From contig JAXLQL010000026.1 in NCBI GenBank assembly GCA_046331625.1, positions 36,839 to 100,838 on the forward strand: a stretch of 64,000 nucleotides of DNA. The letters run 5' to 3'. Position 1 is the stretch's first letter; every line of letters starts with the position of its first letter. The position numbers and the translations under genes were made by a program. Origin of the DNA: JAXLQL01 sp046331625. GTDB lineage: Bacteria > Acidobacteriota > Terriglobia > Bryobacterales > Bryobacteraceae. A model generated the notes under the pieces. The model made no database searches. It worked only from the letters and a program-made list of their open reading frames with translations, and had not been told where the DNA came from. Below are positions 9,901 to 17,696 of the stretch, in pieces.

Positions 9901-10125
9901 GGCGGCGACTTCGTAATTGCCCACTTCGAGCGCGGGTACTTCGTATCCGCCCAGTTCATTGGTTTCGGCCACGCGTTTCTGCTGCGTGCCGAGATTGACA
10001 ACGGTGACGGCTGCCTTTGGCACTGCCGCACCTGATTCATCCGTTACGGTTCCCAGGATCGAGGACCTGCCTTGACCGAACAAGCCCACGGGAAGAAGAA
10101 CCGACACCAAAGCGAGTCTTCGCAT
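6934..10125 (-). CDS. TonB-dependent receptor with carboxypeptidase-regulatory N-terminal domain (Oar-like)
   Basis: The 1063-residue protein has a signal peptide ending near GLFGQ, a carboxypeptidase-regulatory-like beta-sandwich (about 22-100, SSILGTVTDESGAAVPKA), a plug region (about 115-230) and a long beta-barrel ending in QFALRFQF with the terminal Phe typical of outer-membrane proteins. The family is greatly expanded in Acidobacteriota and is thought to import large nutrients or to take part in surface assembly. AAAGGAG lies 6 nt before the ATG and fixes the start. It follows the RraA-like gene by 36 bp and precedes the porin on the same strand. No TonB box is obvious to me. Confidence 0.9.
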   Translation of the reverse strand: MRRLALVSVLLPVGLFGQGRSSILGTVTDESGAAVPKAAVTVVNLGTQQKRVAETNELGGYEVPALEVGNYEVAAEARGFQRTNMRGITLEVDQRARVDMRLKVGEVTQQINVDAQGVAVQTDDATIGTVIDAQKIRELPLPGNRNLFRLALLAPGMSRGPASSVTTSGFGPGFGVAAMGQKVHNNAIYLDGAPLRTAIHGAVRMRPSVEAIEEFRVESGWYSAEYGTQSGAQIVATIRPGTNEFHGTLFHFLRNDILDARNFFEQPGNKKQPLRRNTFGGVLSGPIWRNKTFFTFNAELFREHRATQGFAIYPSQRLEKGDLTEAYFRRADGSLIPVQDIDNRLPFPGNQIPASRISPIAQKFFQFWPAGNLPQAEFNGQNNFNGASRTADTDDQYFARIDHEFNDRNRLFGRYGIQTVNLPIFPINPNPFFVTRRPRRQQNVTMNYTRMISSTMLNVAKVSYNRDIFKTVDDVSGSNFSILKDLGIPGQTNNPIDTGLPSIAITGIAGLGTTDINTIWDESRQLSDQISLTKGKHSIKIGSEYTRLRLDRRTVLFVRGAFDFTGIHAGQLATAQERGRMAWADFLLDQPQQVRLGFNDQLPPGADPGTFPQTRFWRWHNYVADDVKLTSKLTMNIGVRYEFNSGITDKHGQSRNMDFTSLTLFPAPFTPGSLNDPSKKLFAPRIGFAWRPFGGNSTVIRTGYGIFYNVNMMNMFVPALAGNPPNNLSINELNTAGNVRIRMRTADQARALNINSEINTADRKRGVGDVQQWNLNIQRMLPASVLLEVGYVGSKSSHFDSPRTVNPYAPGTTTRIYPQWGPIENISLDAAGTYHGLLTKAEKRLSRGVTFIQTYTWSKTMFDSFACCGAQRHNNPYAWRLEKGLGESDQRHRGTTAFLYDLPFYRGKRDFKGQVFGGWQLNGVLVMETGLPMHPSQALKPIDDGCPRCNHRPDRIADGRLSSDVRTLDRWFDTTAFVLARGHYGTSGRNILPSPGLVNLDFAVFKNFPISERKDIQFRWESYNFMNTPPFNPPTLEISSGNFGRVTSAGTGREMQFALRFQF

Positions 10126-10161
10126 CGATAGCTCCTTTCGATTGGAGCTACGATATCACCG

Positions 10162-11034
10162 TTATTTCTTCTCCGCCAGCCGCTTCTTGACGTAGTCGGC
10201 GTATTCCTGTTTGAGCTCGGGCGACGAGGGGCTCGGATACAACTCGCTCGACTTGTACTTGCCGGTGAGGAACTTCGCCTTGGTCCACTCGTCGTGGATG
10301 TGCGTGAGTTCGGCTTGCTTCACGATTTCTTCCACCAACTGCGGCGGGATGAACACGAGACCGGTGCGGTCGCCGAGCACGATGTCGCCCGGCATGACGA
10401 CGGCGTCTCCGATGCGGACGGGTACGTTGATCCCCGTGATGAGGACGCCCGCCACCGCGGCCGGATGGCCCTCCCGAAAGATGACCTGCGTGGGCAGTTC
10501 ATAGAGTCCCTCGATATCGCGAACGGTTCCGTCGATTACGGCGCCGGTCTTGGTAGCGCCGTAGATAGCGGCCTGGAGATTGTCTCCGCCGAAGTTGTGG
10601 CCGGGTCCAGTGCCACCCATGTCGACCACGGGCACGTCATTGACCTGCAACAAATCAATCACTTTTTGATTTATGGATGAGGGCATGCCGGCCGCCTTGG
10701 CGTCGGCGTCGAGCACCTTCAAGAGGTCGGGCCGAGCAGGCAGGTATTGCGCGGTCAGCGCGCGGCCGACGAGCTTCTGTCCTGGATGAAGCACCTTGAA
10801 ACCGGCGCCTGCGTACTGCGATCGGTAGCCCTTGCTCTGCAGAATGCCCCACGCTTCTTCGATCGACAGGCCCTTCACTTTTTCGAGCAAAGCATCGGGA
10901 ACCTTGGGGCGGCCATCGGCGAAGCGCTCGAACGGATTGTCCGGCGTCTGATGAATGACCTGTTCGCGGCTGGCCTTGATCGATTGGGCCGCGAGCAATC
11001 CACACACGGCAAGAGCGAGACCGAGCAGTCTCAT
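10162..11034 (-). CDS. RraA-like family protein, probably exported
   Basis: The open frame reaches far upstream in the frame of the aminotransferase shadow, but the gene starts at ATG 11034 with a signal-like segment (MRLLGLALAVCGLLAAQ), giving 290 residues. The RraA fold is seen from about residue 60 to 230, with the conserved stretch GGDNLQAAIYGATKTGAVID followed by GTVRD, the part that binds the metal and substrate in 4-hydroxy-4-methyl-2-oxoglutarate aldolases and oxaloacetate decarboxylases. The start overlaps the aminotransferase stop in an ATGA quartet, so the two are translationally coupled. An export signal on an RraA-like protein is unusual. It is more likely an aldolase-type enzyme than the RNase E inhibitor; the substrate is unknown. 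Confidence 0.85.
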   Translation of the reverse strand: MRLLGLALAVCGLLAAQSIKASREQVIHQTPDNPFERFADGRPKVPDALLEKVKGLSIEEAWGILQSKGYRSQYAGAGFKVLHPGQKLVGRALTAQYLPARPDLLKVLDADAKAAGMPSSINQKVIDLLQVNDVPVVDMGGTGPGHNFGGDNLQAAIYGATKTGAVIDGTVRDIEGLYELPTQVIFREGHPAAVAGVLITGINVPVRIGDAVVMPGDIVLGDRTGLVFIPPQLVEEIVKQAELTHIHDEWTKAKFLTGKYKSSELYPSPSSPELKQEYADYVKKRLAEKK

Positions 11035-12266
11035 GAGAGCACCTCCAGAACTTTGGTGACATCGTCTTGATTGTTGAAGACCGAGACCGAGAAGCGAATG
11101 TGGTCGCCGAAGCGGCCGACGGTGAGCGCGGAGTTCGGTCCGGTGATGGAAATCTTCGCACGTCCATCGCGGCCGGCTTTTCGGATCTTCTCGCGCACCG
11201 CTTCCGCATTCTTGCAGCGGAACGTCACGATCGGTGTCTCGGTTCCTTTGGGCGTGATGGGCGAATAGCCAAGCCCGGGCATCTCCTTCTGGAGACGATC
11301 GGTAAGCGAGCGCGCGTGGGCGCGAATGTTCGGGATGCCGAGCTTTTCGATGTACTTGAAGGACTCGTATTGCGCGGCGTAGGTGATCACCGACGGCGTT
11401 CCGCATTCGAATGCAGCGACGCCCGAAGGGCCGTGATTGATGAGGGCTGGCTTGCCGGCTTGTGCTGTCGCGACCCAGGGCGCGTAGTTCATGTCGGGGT
11501 GGCCGGTATACTCGCGCGCCTTGACTACGCGGCCCGCGAGATCTTCGCGGATATAGAGAAAGCCGAAGCCGTGTTCGCCTTGGAGCCACTTGTACATGGC
11601 GCAGGATGCGAAGTCGATGCCGAGCGCTTTGACATCGATCGGGATCGCGCCGCATCCCTGGATGATATCGGCGAACAGATACGCGCCGTGCGAGTGCGCG
11701 AGATCGCTGAGGCGCTTGATGTCTTCGAGATGGCCGTTGACTGACGACACCATCGAGACTGCGATGAGCTTGGTCTTCGCGTTGACGGCGCGCTCCATGT
11801 CTTTGAAGTCGATCGCCCAGTCGCGATGCTTGACAATGCGCGCGTCGAGACCTTCGTCCTTTTGTCGCGTGAGGTAGTTCGACAGCGAGGCCGTGTAGTG
11901 GAGATCGTTGGTGACCACGTTGCCGCCGCGAAGGTCCATGCCGTTGAGCAGGATGTTCTCGCCGATGGTGGTGCTGGGGCAGAGCGCGATCTCGGAAGGC
12001 TTGGCGTTGATGAGCTTCGCGAACATGGGCTTCACCTGCGTGAAGCCGGTTTCCCAAAAGTCCTCACGGCCGTCGCCCGGACCGAGATGCAGGAAATCCA
12101 TGTAGCGCTGCATGCCGCGGACTGTGTGCACACCGAGCGGATGCTGGGCGCCGGAATTGAAGTAGGTTTCGTTGAGCGCCCGAGGAAAGTCGCGGCGGAC
12201 ATTCGAAAAATCAGGCGCTGCGGATGCTGCCATGGCTGCTCCAGTCAATAGGGTTCTTCTCGTCAT
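11031..12266 (-). CDS. Class V aminotransferase (PLP-dependent), Tat-type signal
   Basis: The ATG at 12290 lies on a TATAAT -10 hexamer and has no ribosome binding site; the ATG at 12266 has AAAGG 8 nt upstream and begins a twin-arginine signal (MTRRTLLTGAAMAASAA), so I choose 12266 (411 residues). The body is an aminotransferase V / cysteine desulfurase-like fold. FADIIQGCGAIPIDVKALG contains the Asp that pairs with the PLP pyridine, and MYKWLQGEHG carries the predicted Schiff-base Lys. Relatives include isopenicillin-N epimerase-like enzymes. A PLP enzyme exported through Tat would carry its cofactor out of the cytoplasm already bound. It heads a same-strand run with the RraA-like gene, receptor and porin. 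Confidence 0.87.
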   Translation of the reverse strand: MTRRTLLTGAAMAASAAPDFSNVRRDFPRALNETYFNSGAQHPLGVHTVRGMQRYMDFLHLGPGDGREDFWETGFTQVKPMFAKLINAKPSEIALCPSTTIGENILLNGMDLRGGNVVTNDLHYTASLSNYLTRQKDEGLDARIVKHRDWAIDFKDMERAVNAKTKLIAVSMVSSVNGHLEDIKRLSDLAHSHGAYLFADIIQGCGAIPIDVKALGIDFASCAMYKWLQGEHGFGFLYIREDLAGRVVKAREYTGHPDMNYAPWVATAQAGKPALINHGPSGVAAFECGTPSVITYAAQYESFKYIEKLGIPNIRAHARSLTDRLQKEMPGLGYSPITPKGTETPIVTFRCKNAEAVREKIRKAGRDGRAKISITGPNSALTVGRFGDHIRFSVSVFNNQDDVTKVLEVLS

Positions 12267-12288
12267 GGTACCGGCCTTTCGGTCTGTC

Positions 12289-12294
12289 ATTATA
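12289..12294 (-). promoter_or_regulatory. TATAAT -10 element for the aminotransferase operon
   Basis: The minus strand reads TATAAT here, 22 nt before the chosen ATG at 12266. Transcription would begin about 7 nt after it, leaving a short leader that contains AAAGG. No good -35 is seen at 17 nt. The divergent amidohydrolase gene starts at 12301, so its own promoter must overlap this AT-rich patch. Confidence 0.55.
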
Positions 12295-12300
12295 TGTGGA

Positions 12301-13143
12301 ATGTTGATCGTCGACTGTCACGCTCACATCACTTCTCCTGACGAGCGCAAGTATCCTCCGAAGCAAAATCCGCTTCGGCCGCCGGCGCATCGCGGGTCGG
12401 TGGAAGATCTGCGCAAGGAAAGTCTGGCCGCGGGAGTGAAGGCGGTGCGTGCGATTCAGACGGTCAGCTTCTACGGCTACGACAATCGATATCTCGTCGA
12501 TAGCACGAAGGCGAATCCGGATTGGATGTGCGGCGTGTGCACGCTCGAACCCGACGATCCGCAAAGCCCGGCGCTGTTGAAGAGCTACGTGCGCGACTTC
12601 GGTGTGCGCTCGTTGCGGAGCATCCCTTCGACGTCGCGAAGCACGTTTGACGATGACGGCGTGCGGGCGTTGTGGCGCGTGGTGGCCGAGGAGGGAATCA
12701 CCATCGACTTGTTCCTGATGCGACCGGTGCACATCGCAGGCGCCGTGAAGATCCTACGCGAGTTTCCGAGAATGACCGTGGGCTTCTGCCACTGCATGGA
12801 CCTGAAGCCGGGGCCGCGCCTCGAAGAAGACTTGGGATCGGTGCTGGCGCTCTCGCGCTTTCCGAACCTCTATGCGAAGGTCGACTTCATCGGCACCGGA
12901 ACACAGCGCCCCTACCCTTGCGAAGACTTGCACGCACCGTGCATGAAGATCATCCGCGAATACGGACCGGAGCGTTGCTTGTGGACCAGCAGCTATCCGA
13001 ACGAGTTGTGGACTCCGAAGATTTCCTACAAGGAGCACGTGCGGATCTTCACCGACGCGCTGCCCTTGAAGGACGAGGAGCGCCGCTTGATCTTGGGAGA
13101 GAACGCGAGGCGGATCTGGTTTCCGAAGTTGGCGGCTGGGTGA
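12301..13143 (+). CDS. Amidohydrolase family 2 (metal-dependent TIM-barrel hydrolase)
   Basis: The frame is open from 12172, but the protein begins properly at ATG 12301 with MLIVDCHAHI, where the HxH metal-binding pair sits in the first strand as in other amidohydrolase-2 proteins. It is 280 residues, has no signal peptide and is therefore cytoplasmic. Further metal or catalytic candidates are HCMD in the middle strand and the late SSYPNELW segment. The family covers lactonases, decarboxylases and hydratases of ring or sugar acids. It is divergent from the aminotransferase operon with only 34 bp between starts, which suggests shared regulation and a linked pathway, but no substrate can be named. 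Confidence 0.85.
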   Translation: MLIVDCHAHITSPDERKYPPKQNPLRPPAHRGSVEDLRKESLAAGVKAVRAIQTVSFYGYDNRYLVDSTKANPDWMCGVCTLEPDDPQSPALLKSYVRDFGVRSLRSIPSTSRSTFDDDGVRALWRVVAEEGITIDLFLMRPVHIAGAVKILREFPRMTVGFCHCMDLKPGPRLEEDLGSVLALSRFPNLYAKVDFIGTGTQRPYPCEDLHAPCMKIIREYGPERCLWTSSYPNELWTPKISYKEHVRIFTDALPLKDEERRLILGENARRIWFPKLAAG

Positions 13144-13145
13144 GA

Positions 13146-14891
13146 TCAATCTCCGTCGAGGCCAAGGTGATGCAGGGCCGGTTCCTCGAGTTCCTCGAAG
13201 TCGAGCTCTCCTACTTCCAACTCCTCCATGCGCGCTTTGCGTAGGCGCGCCCACAGTGCGAGCATCACGCCGAACAACACCACCGCCCACGGTGGATTGT
13301 CGAGACACCGAGCGATCACAGTGCTGAGCGCGGAGACGTAGATCGCGACTGCGACTCCATAGATAAGGACGGTTTCGATGAGTGGGCGGCGCCCTGGTAG
13401 GTACGAAGATGTGAACGGGATCTGCTGAAACTGCAGCAGCACCAACTCACGCAGCAGCAGGCTCGACAGCAGAGCGAGGATCGCGACGACGACGGCGCTT
13501 CCCCAATCGAGGAACAATGCGAGCACGGGGAAAGTGAGCAACGCTACCGGCGCGACGGCGTACCACCACAAAAATCGATCGGATGCGCGGAGCGAACTCG
13601 ACCGGTTGCCGCCCCGATGGAATCGGAAAATCCAATTGGCGCGAAGTTCGACGGGCAGGCGGAACAGGTAGCGGTACCCGGCGAGCACGAAGAGCGAGAG
13701 CGCCAACGGCGCCGAAATCACCACTTCGCGAAGAGCGAACGTGCGCAGGTCGAATCCGCGGAACTGGCGGCTCAACGCCATCGACACGAAGCCTTGGAAC
13801 ACGATCGCGATGGCGATGGCCGCGAAGGCAGTGAGCACCATCCGATGCTGCCGGCTGCGGGCGAGCGTCTTCGAGATGAATGAGAAGACCGCGAGTTCGC
13901 GCGTGTCGGTCCATCGATCGGCGAGAAGTGACTTCCAGCGATTCATGGCGTCGCCCGATTGCTGCGCCTCAGTGGGCGACTCGAGCACACGCACTCGGTG
14001 CCAACGATAGCTCCATGCATACGCGGCCACCGCGCTCGCGATCGAAAGCGCAAGGGCACACGCGGCAATGCTCGCCATCTCCCACGCGTAAGGCTCGCGG
14101 TTTCCGGAGAGCACCTGTTCGATCCCGAGGAACCACACGGGCGGGATCCAAGCGCCGTGCGCGGGCCGCATCGTCATGAAGCGCGTGAGAGACGACACCG
14201 AGAAAACGAAGGGCAGGGAACAGAGGAGTGCGGTGAGCAGCAGGCCTTGCGCGTAGAGCGAGACGCGCTGGAACCAGCGGATCGGCAGGATGTTGAGCAG
14301 CACACCCTGCAACGCTACGAGGACGAAGAAGACGAACAGGCCTGCCGCGGCGCCCGAAACAAAAATCGCAGGAATGTACTTGCCGGTGTACGGCAGGTGA
14401 TGGCCCTGCATCACGCCGGGGAGCACCAGCGCGGGGAGCGCATTAGCCGCGAAGACGAACGCGCCGACGAAGGTCATGAGCGCTGCAAACTTGGCCGTGA
14501 AGATTTGGCGTGGCCGGATGGGGAGCGCGGCCAAAGCAAGGTAGTCGCGTAGACCGGGAAACAAAGATGGCCATTGGAGCGCCGTGAGCAGTCCGGTGGA
14601 TGCCATCGAAAGCGAGATGAGGAACAAGCCGTCTGCGAGCAGCGCGCGCTGAATAGGATTGGCTTCGTCGAGCGCGTTCAGCTCGAGGTATTTGTGATAG
14701 AACGCTTGCGTGAAGAGCAGGCCAAGCGACGCCATGATTGCCAGCGCCCCGATGGCGACCACGCGCCATTGGCCCGGCGTGGTGACGAGGTCGCTATCGA
14801 AGAAGCGCAGAAAGAAGTGGCGCAGCAGTTCGAAATCCGTGCCGTGCGTTTCGGCAAGCCATTCGCGCAACTGCGGACGCGGGTCTCGCAT
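13146..14891 (-). CDS. ABC transporter permease-like multi-spanning membrane protein
   Basis: The 581-residue protein has at least ten hydrophobic segments, clustered in the N-terminal half (about 45-240) and again near 265-295, 355-400 and 430-550, with an acidic C-terminal tail rich in Glu. It lies directly after an ABC ATPase on the same strand (3 bp gap), which identifies it as the likely membrane partner of an exporter resembling ABC-2-type systems. I recognise no specific family motif. Substrate unknown. Confidence 0.75.
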   Translation of the reverse strand: MRDPRPQLREWLAETHGTDFELLRHFFLRFFDSDLVTTPGQWRVVAIGALAIMASLGLLFTQAFYHKYLELNALDEANPIQRALLADGLFLISLSMASTGLLTALQWPSLFPGLRDYLALAALPIRPRQIFTAKFAALMTFVGAFVFAANALPALVLPGVMQGHHLPYTGKYIPAIFVSGAAAGLFVFFVLVALQGVLLNILPIRWFQRVSLYAQGLLLTALLCSLPFVFSVSSLTRFMTMRPAHGAWIPPVWFLGIEQVLSGNREPYAWEMASIAACALALSIASAVAAYAWSYRWHRVRVLESPTEAQQSGDAMNRWKSLLADRWTDTRELAVFSFISKTLARSRQHRMVLTAFAAIAIAIVFQGFVSMALSRQFRGFDLRTFALREVVISAPLALSLFVLAGYRYLFRLPVELRANWIFRFHRGGNRSSSLRASDRFLWWYAVAPVALLTFPVLALFLDWGSAVVVAILALLSSLLLRELVLLQFQQIPFTSSYLPGRRPLIETVLIYGVAVAIYVSALSTVIARCLDNPPWAVVLFGVMLALWARLRKARMEELEVGELDFEELEEPALHHLGLDGD

Positions 14892-14894
14892 GGG

Positions 14895-15659
14895 TCAGCT
14901 TCGGATGGTCTCGACGATCCCTCGCACGATGCGGTCGGGATCTTCCTGCTCGGTAAGTTGCGCGAACACGCCCTCGAGCGAAGGTTGCTGCATGAGGTCT
15001 CGCAGGCGTGTGACTGAATCGTACGCGACTACCTTGCCCTTGCGCAGGATCAGGACATTCGAGCAGACTCTCTCCACCACTTCGAGCACGTGGGAGCTGT
15101 ACAGCACCATCTTTCCCGCAGCGGCCAACTCGCGGAGCAGCCCGCGCAGGACCATCGACATGGTGACGTCGAGTCCGGAGAAGGGCTCGTCGAGGATGAG
15201 CAACTCGGGGTCATGGAGTAGCGCGGACGAGAGCAGAATCTTCTGTCGCATCCCCTTGGAATAAGAAGATAGCGGCGAGTGACGATCTTCCCACAGCCCG
15301 AGCAGGCGGAGTAGGCGCTCGGATCGCGAGTCGAGCAGCGTTCGCGCCATGCCTCGCAGGCGCCCGTTCAACTGCAGGTACTCGCGCCCGCTCAGATGCG
15401 GATAAAGATGGGCCTCCTCCGGCACATAGCCCATCCGGCGCTGAAACGCAGGGAAATTGTTTCGAACATTTTCACCCTGGAATAGGATCTCGCCTTGCGT
15501 GGGTTCGATGAGCCCGGTCAGGATCTTCACCGTCGTGCTTTTGCCCGCGCCGTTCGGTCCGAGATAGCCGAGGATCTCACCTGGCTGGACCGTGAAGCTG
15601 ACGCCATCCACCGCCGGAATCCGTGCGTACCGCTTGACGAGTTGGCGCACTTCGAGCAT
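14895..15659 (-). CDS. ABC transporter ATP-binding protein
   Basis: The 254-residue ATPase shows Walker A (GPNGAGKST, about 34-42), a Q-loop region, the signature YSKGMRQ and Walker B LLILDEPF followed by a switch His (SSHVLEVVE). It belongs to the CcmA/NatA-like group that pairs with ABC-2 permeases. Together with the downstream membrane protein it forms a two-gene exporter. A TATGAT hexamer on the minus strand (15669-15674) lies 9 nt before the ATG, so the mRNA may have almost no leader. Confidence 0.93.
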   Translation of the reverse strand: MLEVRQLVKRYARIPAVDGVSFTVQPGEILGYLGPNGAGKSTTVKILTGLIEPTQGEILFQGENVRNNFPAFQRRMGYVPEEAHLYPHLSGREYLQLNGRLRGMARTLLDSRSERLLRLLGLWEDRHSPLSSYSKGMRQKILLSSALLHDPELLILDEPFSGLDVTMSMVLRGLLRELAAAGKMVLYSSHVLEVVERVCSNVLILRKGKVVAYDSVTRLRDLMQQPSLEGVFAQLTEQEDPDRIVRGIVETIRS

Positions 15660-15668
15660 GGCTTGTCC

Positions 15669-15712
15669 ATCATAGACACGCGCGGAGTCGAATTTGTTCC
15701 CGCTGCTACAAT
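15669..15712. promoter_or_regulatory. Divergent -10 elements for the ABC operon and aroA
   Basis: In the 68 bp between the two divergent starts, the minus strand reads TATGAT at 15669-15674 (9 nt before the ABC ATPase ATG), and the plus strand reads TGCTACAAT at 15704-15712, an extended -10 placed 15 nt before the aroA ATG. Neither has a convincing -35. Confidence 0.45.
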
Positions 15713-15727
15713 GAACTCTTCCCCCCG

Positions 15728-17008
15728 ATGCAATATCGCGTTACCCCTGCCTCGTCTGTCAACGGCAGCATCCGTCTTCCTGGCGACAAATCGATTTCTC
15801 ACCGTTACGCAATGATCTCGGCCGTGGCCGAAGGAACCAGCCGGCTCGAGAACTATTCGACGGGCGCCGATTGCCAGTCGACTCTCGGCTGTCTACGTTC
15901 GCTCGGAATCGAGATCGAGCGCGACAACGGCGCGGTCGTGGTGCATGGCAAGGGGCTCGACGGATTTCGCGCTTCGGCGGCTGCGCTCGATGCTGGTAAT
16001 TCGGGCTCGACGATCCGAATGCTTTCGGGGATGCTCGCGGCGCAGCCTTTCGCCACCACGATCGGCGGCGACGAGTCACTCTCGCGGCGGCCGATGCAGC
16101 GCATCATGAAGCCGCTCGAGGCGATGGGTGCGCGCATCGAGGCTCACGAAGGCAAGTTCCCTCCGCTCACGATTCACGGCGCGAAGCTTCGGGCGTTACA
16201 GTATGAGCCACCGGTGGCGAGCGCGCAGGTGAAAACGTGCGTGCTGTTCGCCGGGCTCCATACCGAGGGCGTGACCAGCGTGGTGGAGAAGGTCCAGACA
16301 CGCGACCACACCGAAGTGGCGCTACGCGAGTTCGGAGCCGAGATCGAAGCCTCGCGTGGCGTGATTTCGATCCAGGGGCGGCCGCGGCTGCAGGCAAAGC
16401 AACTCATGGTTCCGGGAGATCTCTCCTCAGCGGCCTTCTTCCTGGTGGCGGCGAATTTGTTCCCGGGCTCGAAGCTGATCCTGCAAGGCGTGGGCTTGAG
16501 CCCTTCGCGCACGCAACTGCTCGATTGGTTGTTGGCATCGGGTGCGGAGATCAAGATCGTCGATTTCGGCCAGACGGCCGGCGAGATGGTGGGGACGCTG
16601 GCGGTGACGGGCAAGAAGGTGAAGGGCGGCGTGATCGAAGGCGCGATGACAGCGGCCTTGATCGACGAGATTCCCGTGCTAGCCGTGCTCGGCGCGGCGT
16701 CGAGCGGCGGCTTGGTCGTGCGCGACGCAGCCGAGTTGCGCGTGAAGGAGACCGATCGCATCGCAACAGTGGCGGACAACTTGACCCGCATGGGTGTGGC
16801 GATCACGGTGCGTGAAGACGGCTTCGAAATTCCCGGCAACCAGAAGTTCCGCGCAGCCCAGCTCGATTCTTTCGGGGACCATCGCATCGCGATGGCGTTC
16901 ACGGTCGCTGCACTGGCCGCGGACGGCGAGTCGGTGATCGACAATGCCGATGCCGCCTCGGTGTCGTTTCCGGAATTCTACGCTACACTCGAAGCGATTC
17001 GAGGGTAG
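15728..17008 (+). CDS. aroA: 3-phosphoshikimate 1-carboxyvinyltransferase (EPSP synthase), class II-like
   Basis: The 426-residue enzyme joins shikimate 3-phosphate and phosphoenolpyruvate in the sixth step of the shikimate pathway. Diagnostic motifs are LPGDKSISHR at residues 17-26, the GNSGSTIR loop, SAQVK, RDHTE, the conserved late motif RVKETDRI and the C-terminal DSFGDHRIAMAF. SAQxK together with RxHxE is the pattern of class II enzymes (Bacillus, Staphylococcus and Agrobacterium CP4 type) rather than the E. coli class I pattern. The length is normal. The gene is followed 3 bp later by a small histidine kinase gene on the same strand. Confidence 0.95.
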   Translation: MQYRVTPASSVNGSIRLPGDKSISHRYAMISAVAEGTSRLENYSTGADCQSTLGCLRSLGIEIERDNGAVVVHGKGLDGFRASAAALDAGNSGSTIRMLSGMLAAQPFATTIGGDESLSRRPMQRIMKPLEAMGARIEAHEGKFPPLTIHGAKLRALQYEPPVASAQVKTCVLFAGLHTEGVTSVVEKVQTRDHTEVALREFGAEIEASRGVISIQGRPRLQAKQLMVPGDLSSAAFFLVAANLFPGSKLILQGVGLSPSRTQLLDWLLASGAEIKIVDFGQTAGEMVGTLAVTGKKVKGGVIEGAMTAALIDEIPVLAVLGAASSGGLVVRDAAELRVKETDRIATVADNLTRMGVAITVREDGFEIPGNQKFRAAQLDSFGDHRIAMAFTVAALAADGESVIDNADAASVSFPEFYATLEAIRG

Positions 17009-17011
17009 CCG

Positions 17012-17653
17012 ATGGCCGACCGCACGCCCGATTTGACGATCGAGGGCTTGGCGCACGACCTGAACAATTTGTTTGAAACAGTTCAGGACGTGGCCGATTT
17101 GCTCGCCAAGGACCCAGCGCACGGGCGGCTGGCTGCGAGGCTCGAGCGGACCGTGCTCGCCGGCACACGCATCCTTTCGAGCTACGTGGAGCAATCGCAG
17201 GCCTCGCTCGACTTGGGCGCGATTCTCGACCGCTCCATCGAGTCGGCACGGGACTGGATGCAGGCCACGCGGCGTCCGCAACTCGAGTTCATCCGAGACG
17301 TGGATCCCTCGGTGCGCCTGAGAGGGCACTCCGCGGCTTGGGAACGCGTCTTCTCGAATTTGTTTCGGAACGCGGTGCAGGCGATGGGCGAATCGGCGGG
17401 CCACATCGAGATCGGGGCGAGGCGTTCGGCCGAGGGAATTTCGATCACGGTCAGCGACGACGGTCCTGGGATTTCGCCGAAGGTTTTACCGCACGTCTTC
17501 GAGCCGAGGTTTTCGACGCGCGCCAAGCGATCTGGACTGGGACTACACATCGTGAAGACGATCGTGGAGGAGTCCGGCGGCACGATCGCGGCAGCGAATT
17601 GTCCAAGCGGGCGGGGTGCGCAGTTTCGGATTGAACTGCCCGCCGGGGACTGA
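17012..17653 (+). CDS. Minimal sensor-less histidine kinase
   Basis: The 213-residue protein is almost only a kinase core. The H-box is LAHDLNNLF with the phospho-accepting His15, the N-box is NLFRNAVQAM, the G1 box DDGPGI, the F-like segment FEPRFSTR and the G2 box GLGLHIV. There is no sensor, membrane or receiver domain and no response regulator nearby. HDLNN-type kinases of the NtrB/hybrid class normally have input domains, so this one is probably driven by a partner protein. It begins 3 bp after the aroA stop, so translation is likely coupled. The partner is unknown. Confidence 0.87.
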   Translation: MADRTPDLTIEGLAHDLNNLFETVQDVADLLAKDPAHGRLAARLERTVLAGTRILSSYVEQSQASLDLGAILDRSIESARDWMQATRRPQLEFIRDVDPSVRLRGHSAAWERVFSNLFRNAVQAMGESAGHIEIGARRSAEGISITVSDDGPGISPKVLPHVFEPRFSTRAKRSGLGLHIVKTIVEESGGTIAAANCPSGRGAQFRIELPAGD

Positions 17654-17696
17654 TCTGGTTGCGTTCCGAGGCACGGCGTGCTGTACTACCCTCCAT

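Noticed and set aside
7621..10035. Long plus-strand ORFs (312 and 387 codons) opposite the TonB-type receptor gene
   Set aside because: Their compositions are Arg/Val/Glu/His-rich without recognisable domains, and they lie fully inside a well-supported gene on the other strand. They arise from the high GC content at third codon positions. The same holds for long shadows at 2816-4012, 27343-28650, 29399-30574 and 51657-52922.
10162..12057. A 631-codon open frame that would join the RraA-like protein to an upstream Arg/His-rich segment
   Set aside because: The upstream part is a frame-shadow of the aminotransferase gene; the signal peptide and the ATGA overlap at 11034 mark the real start.
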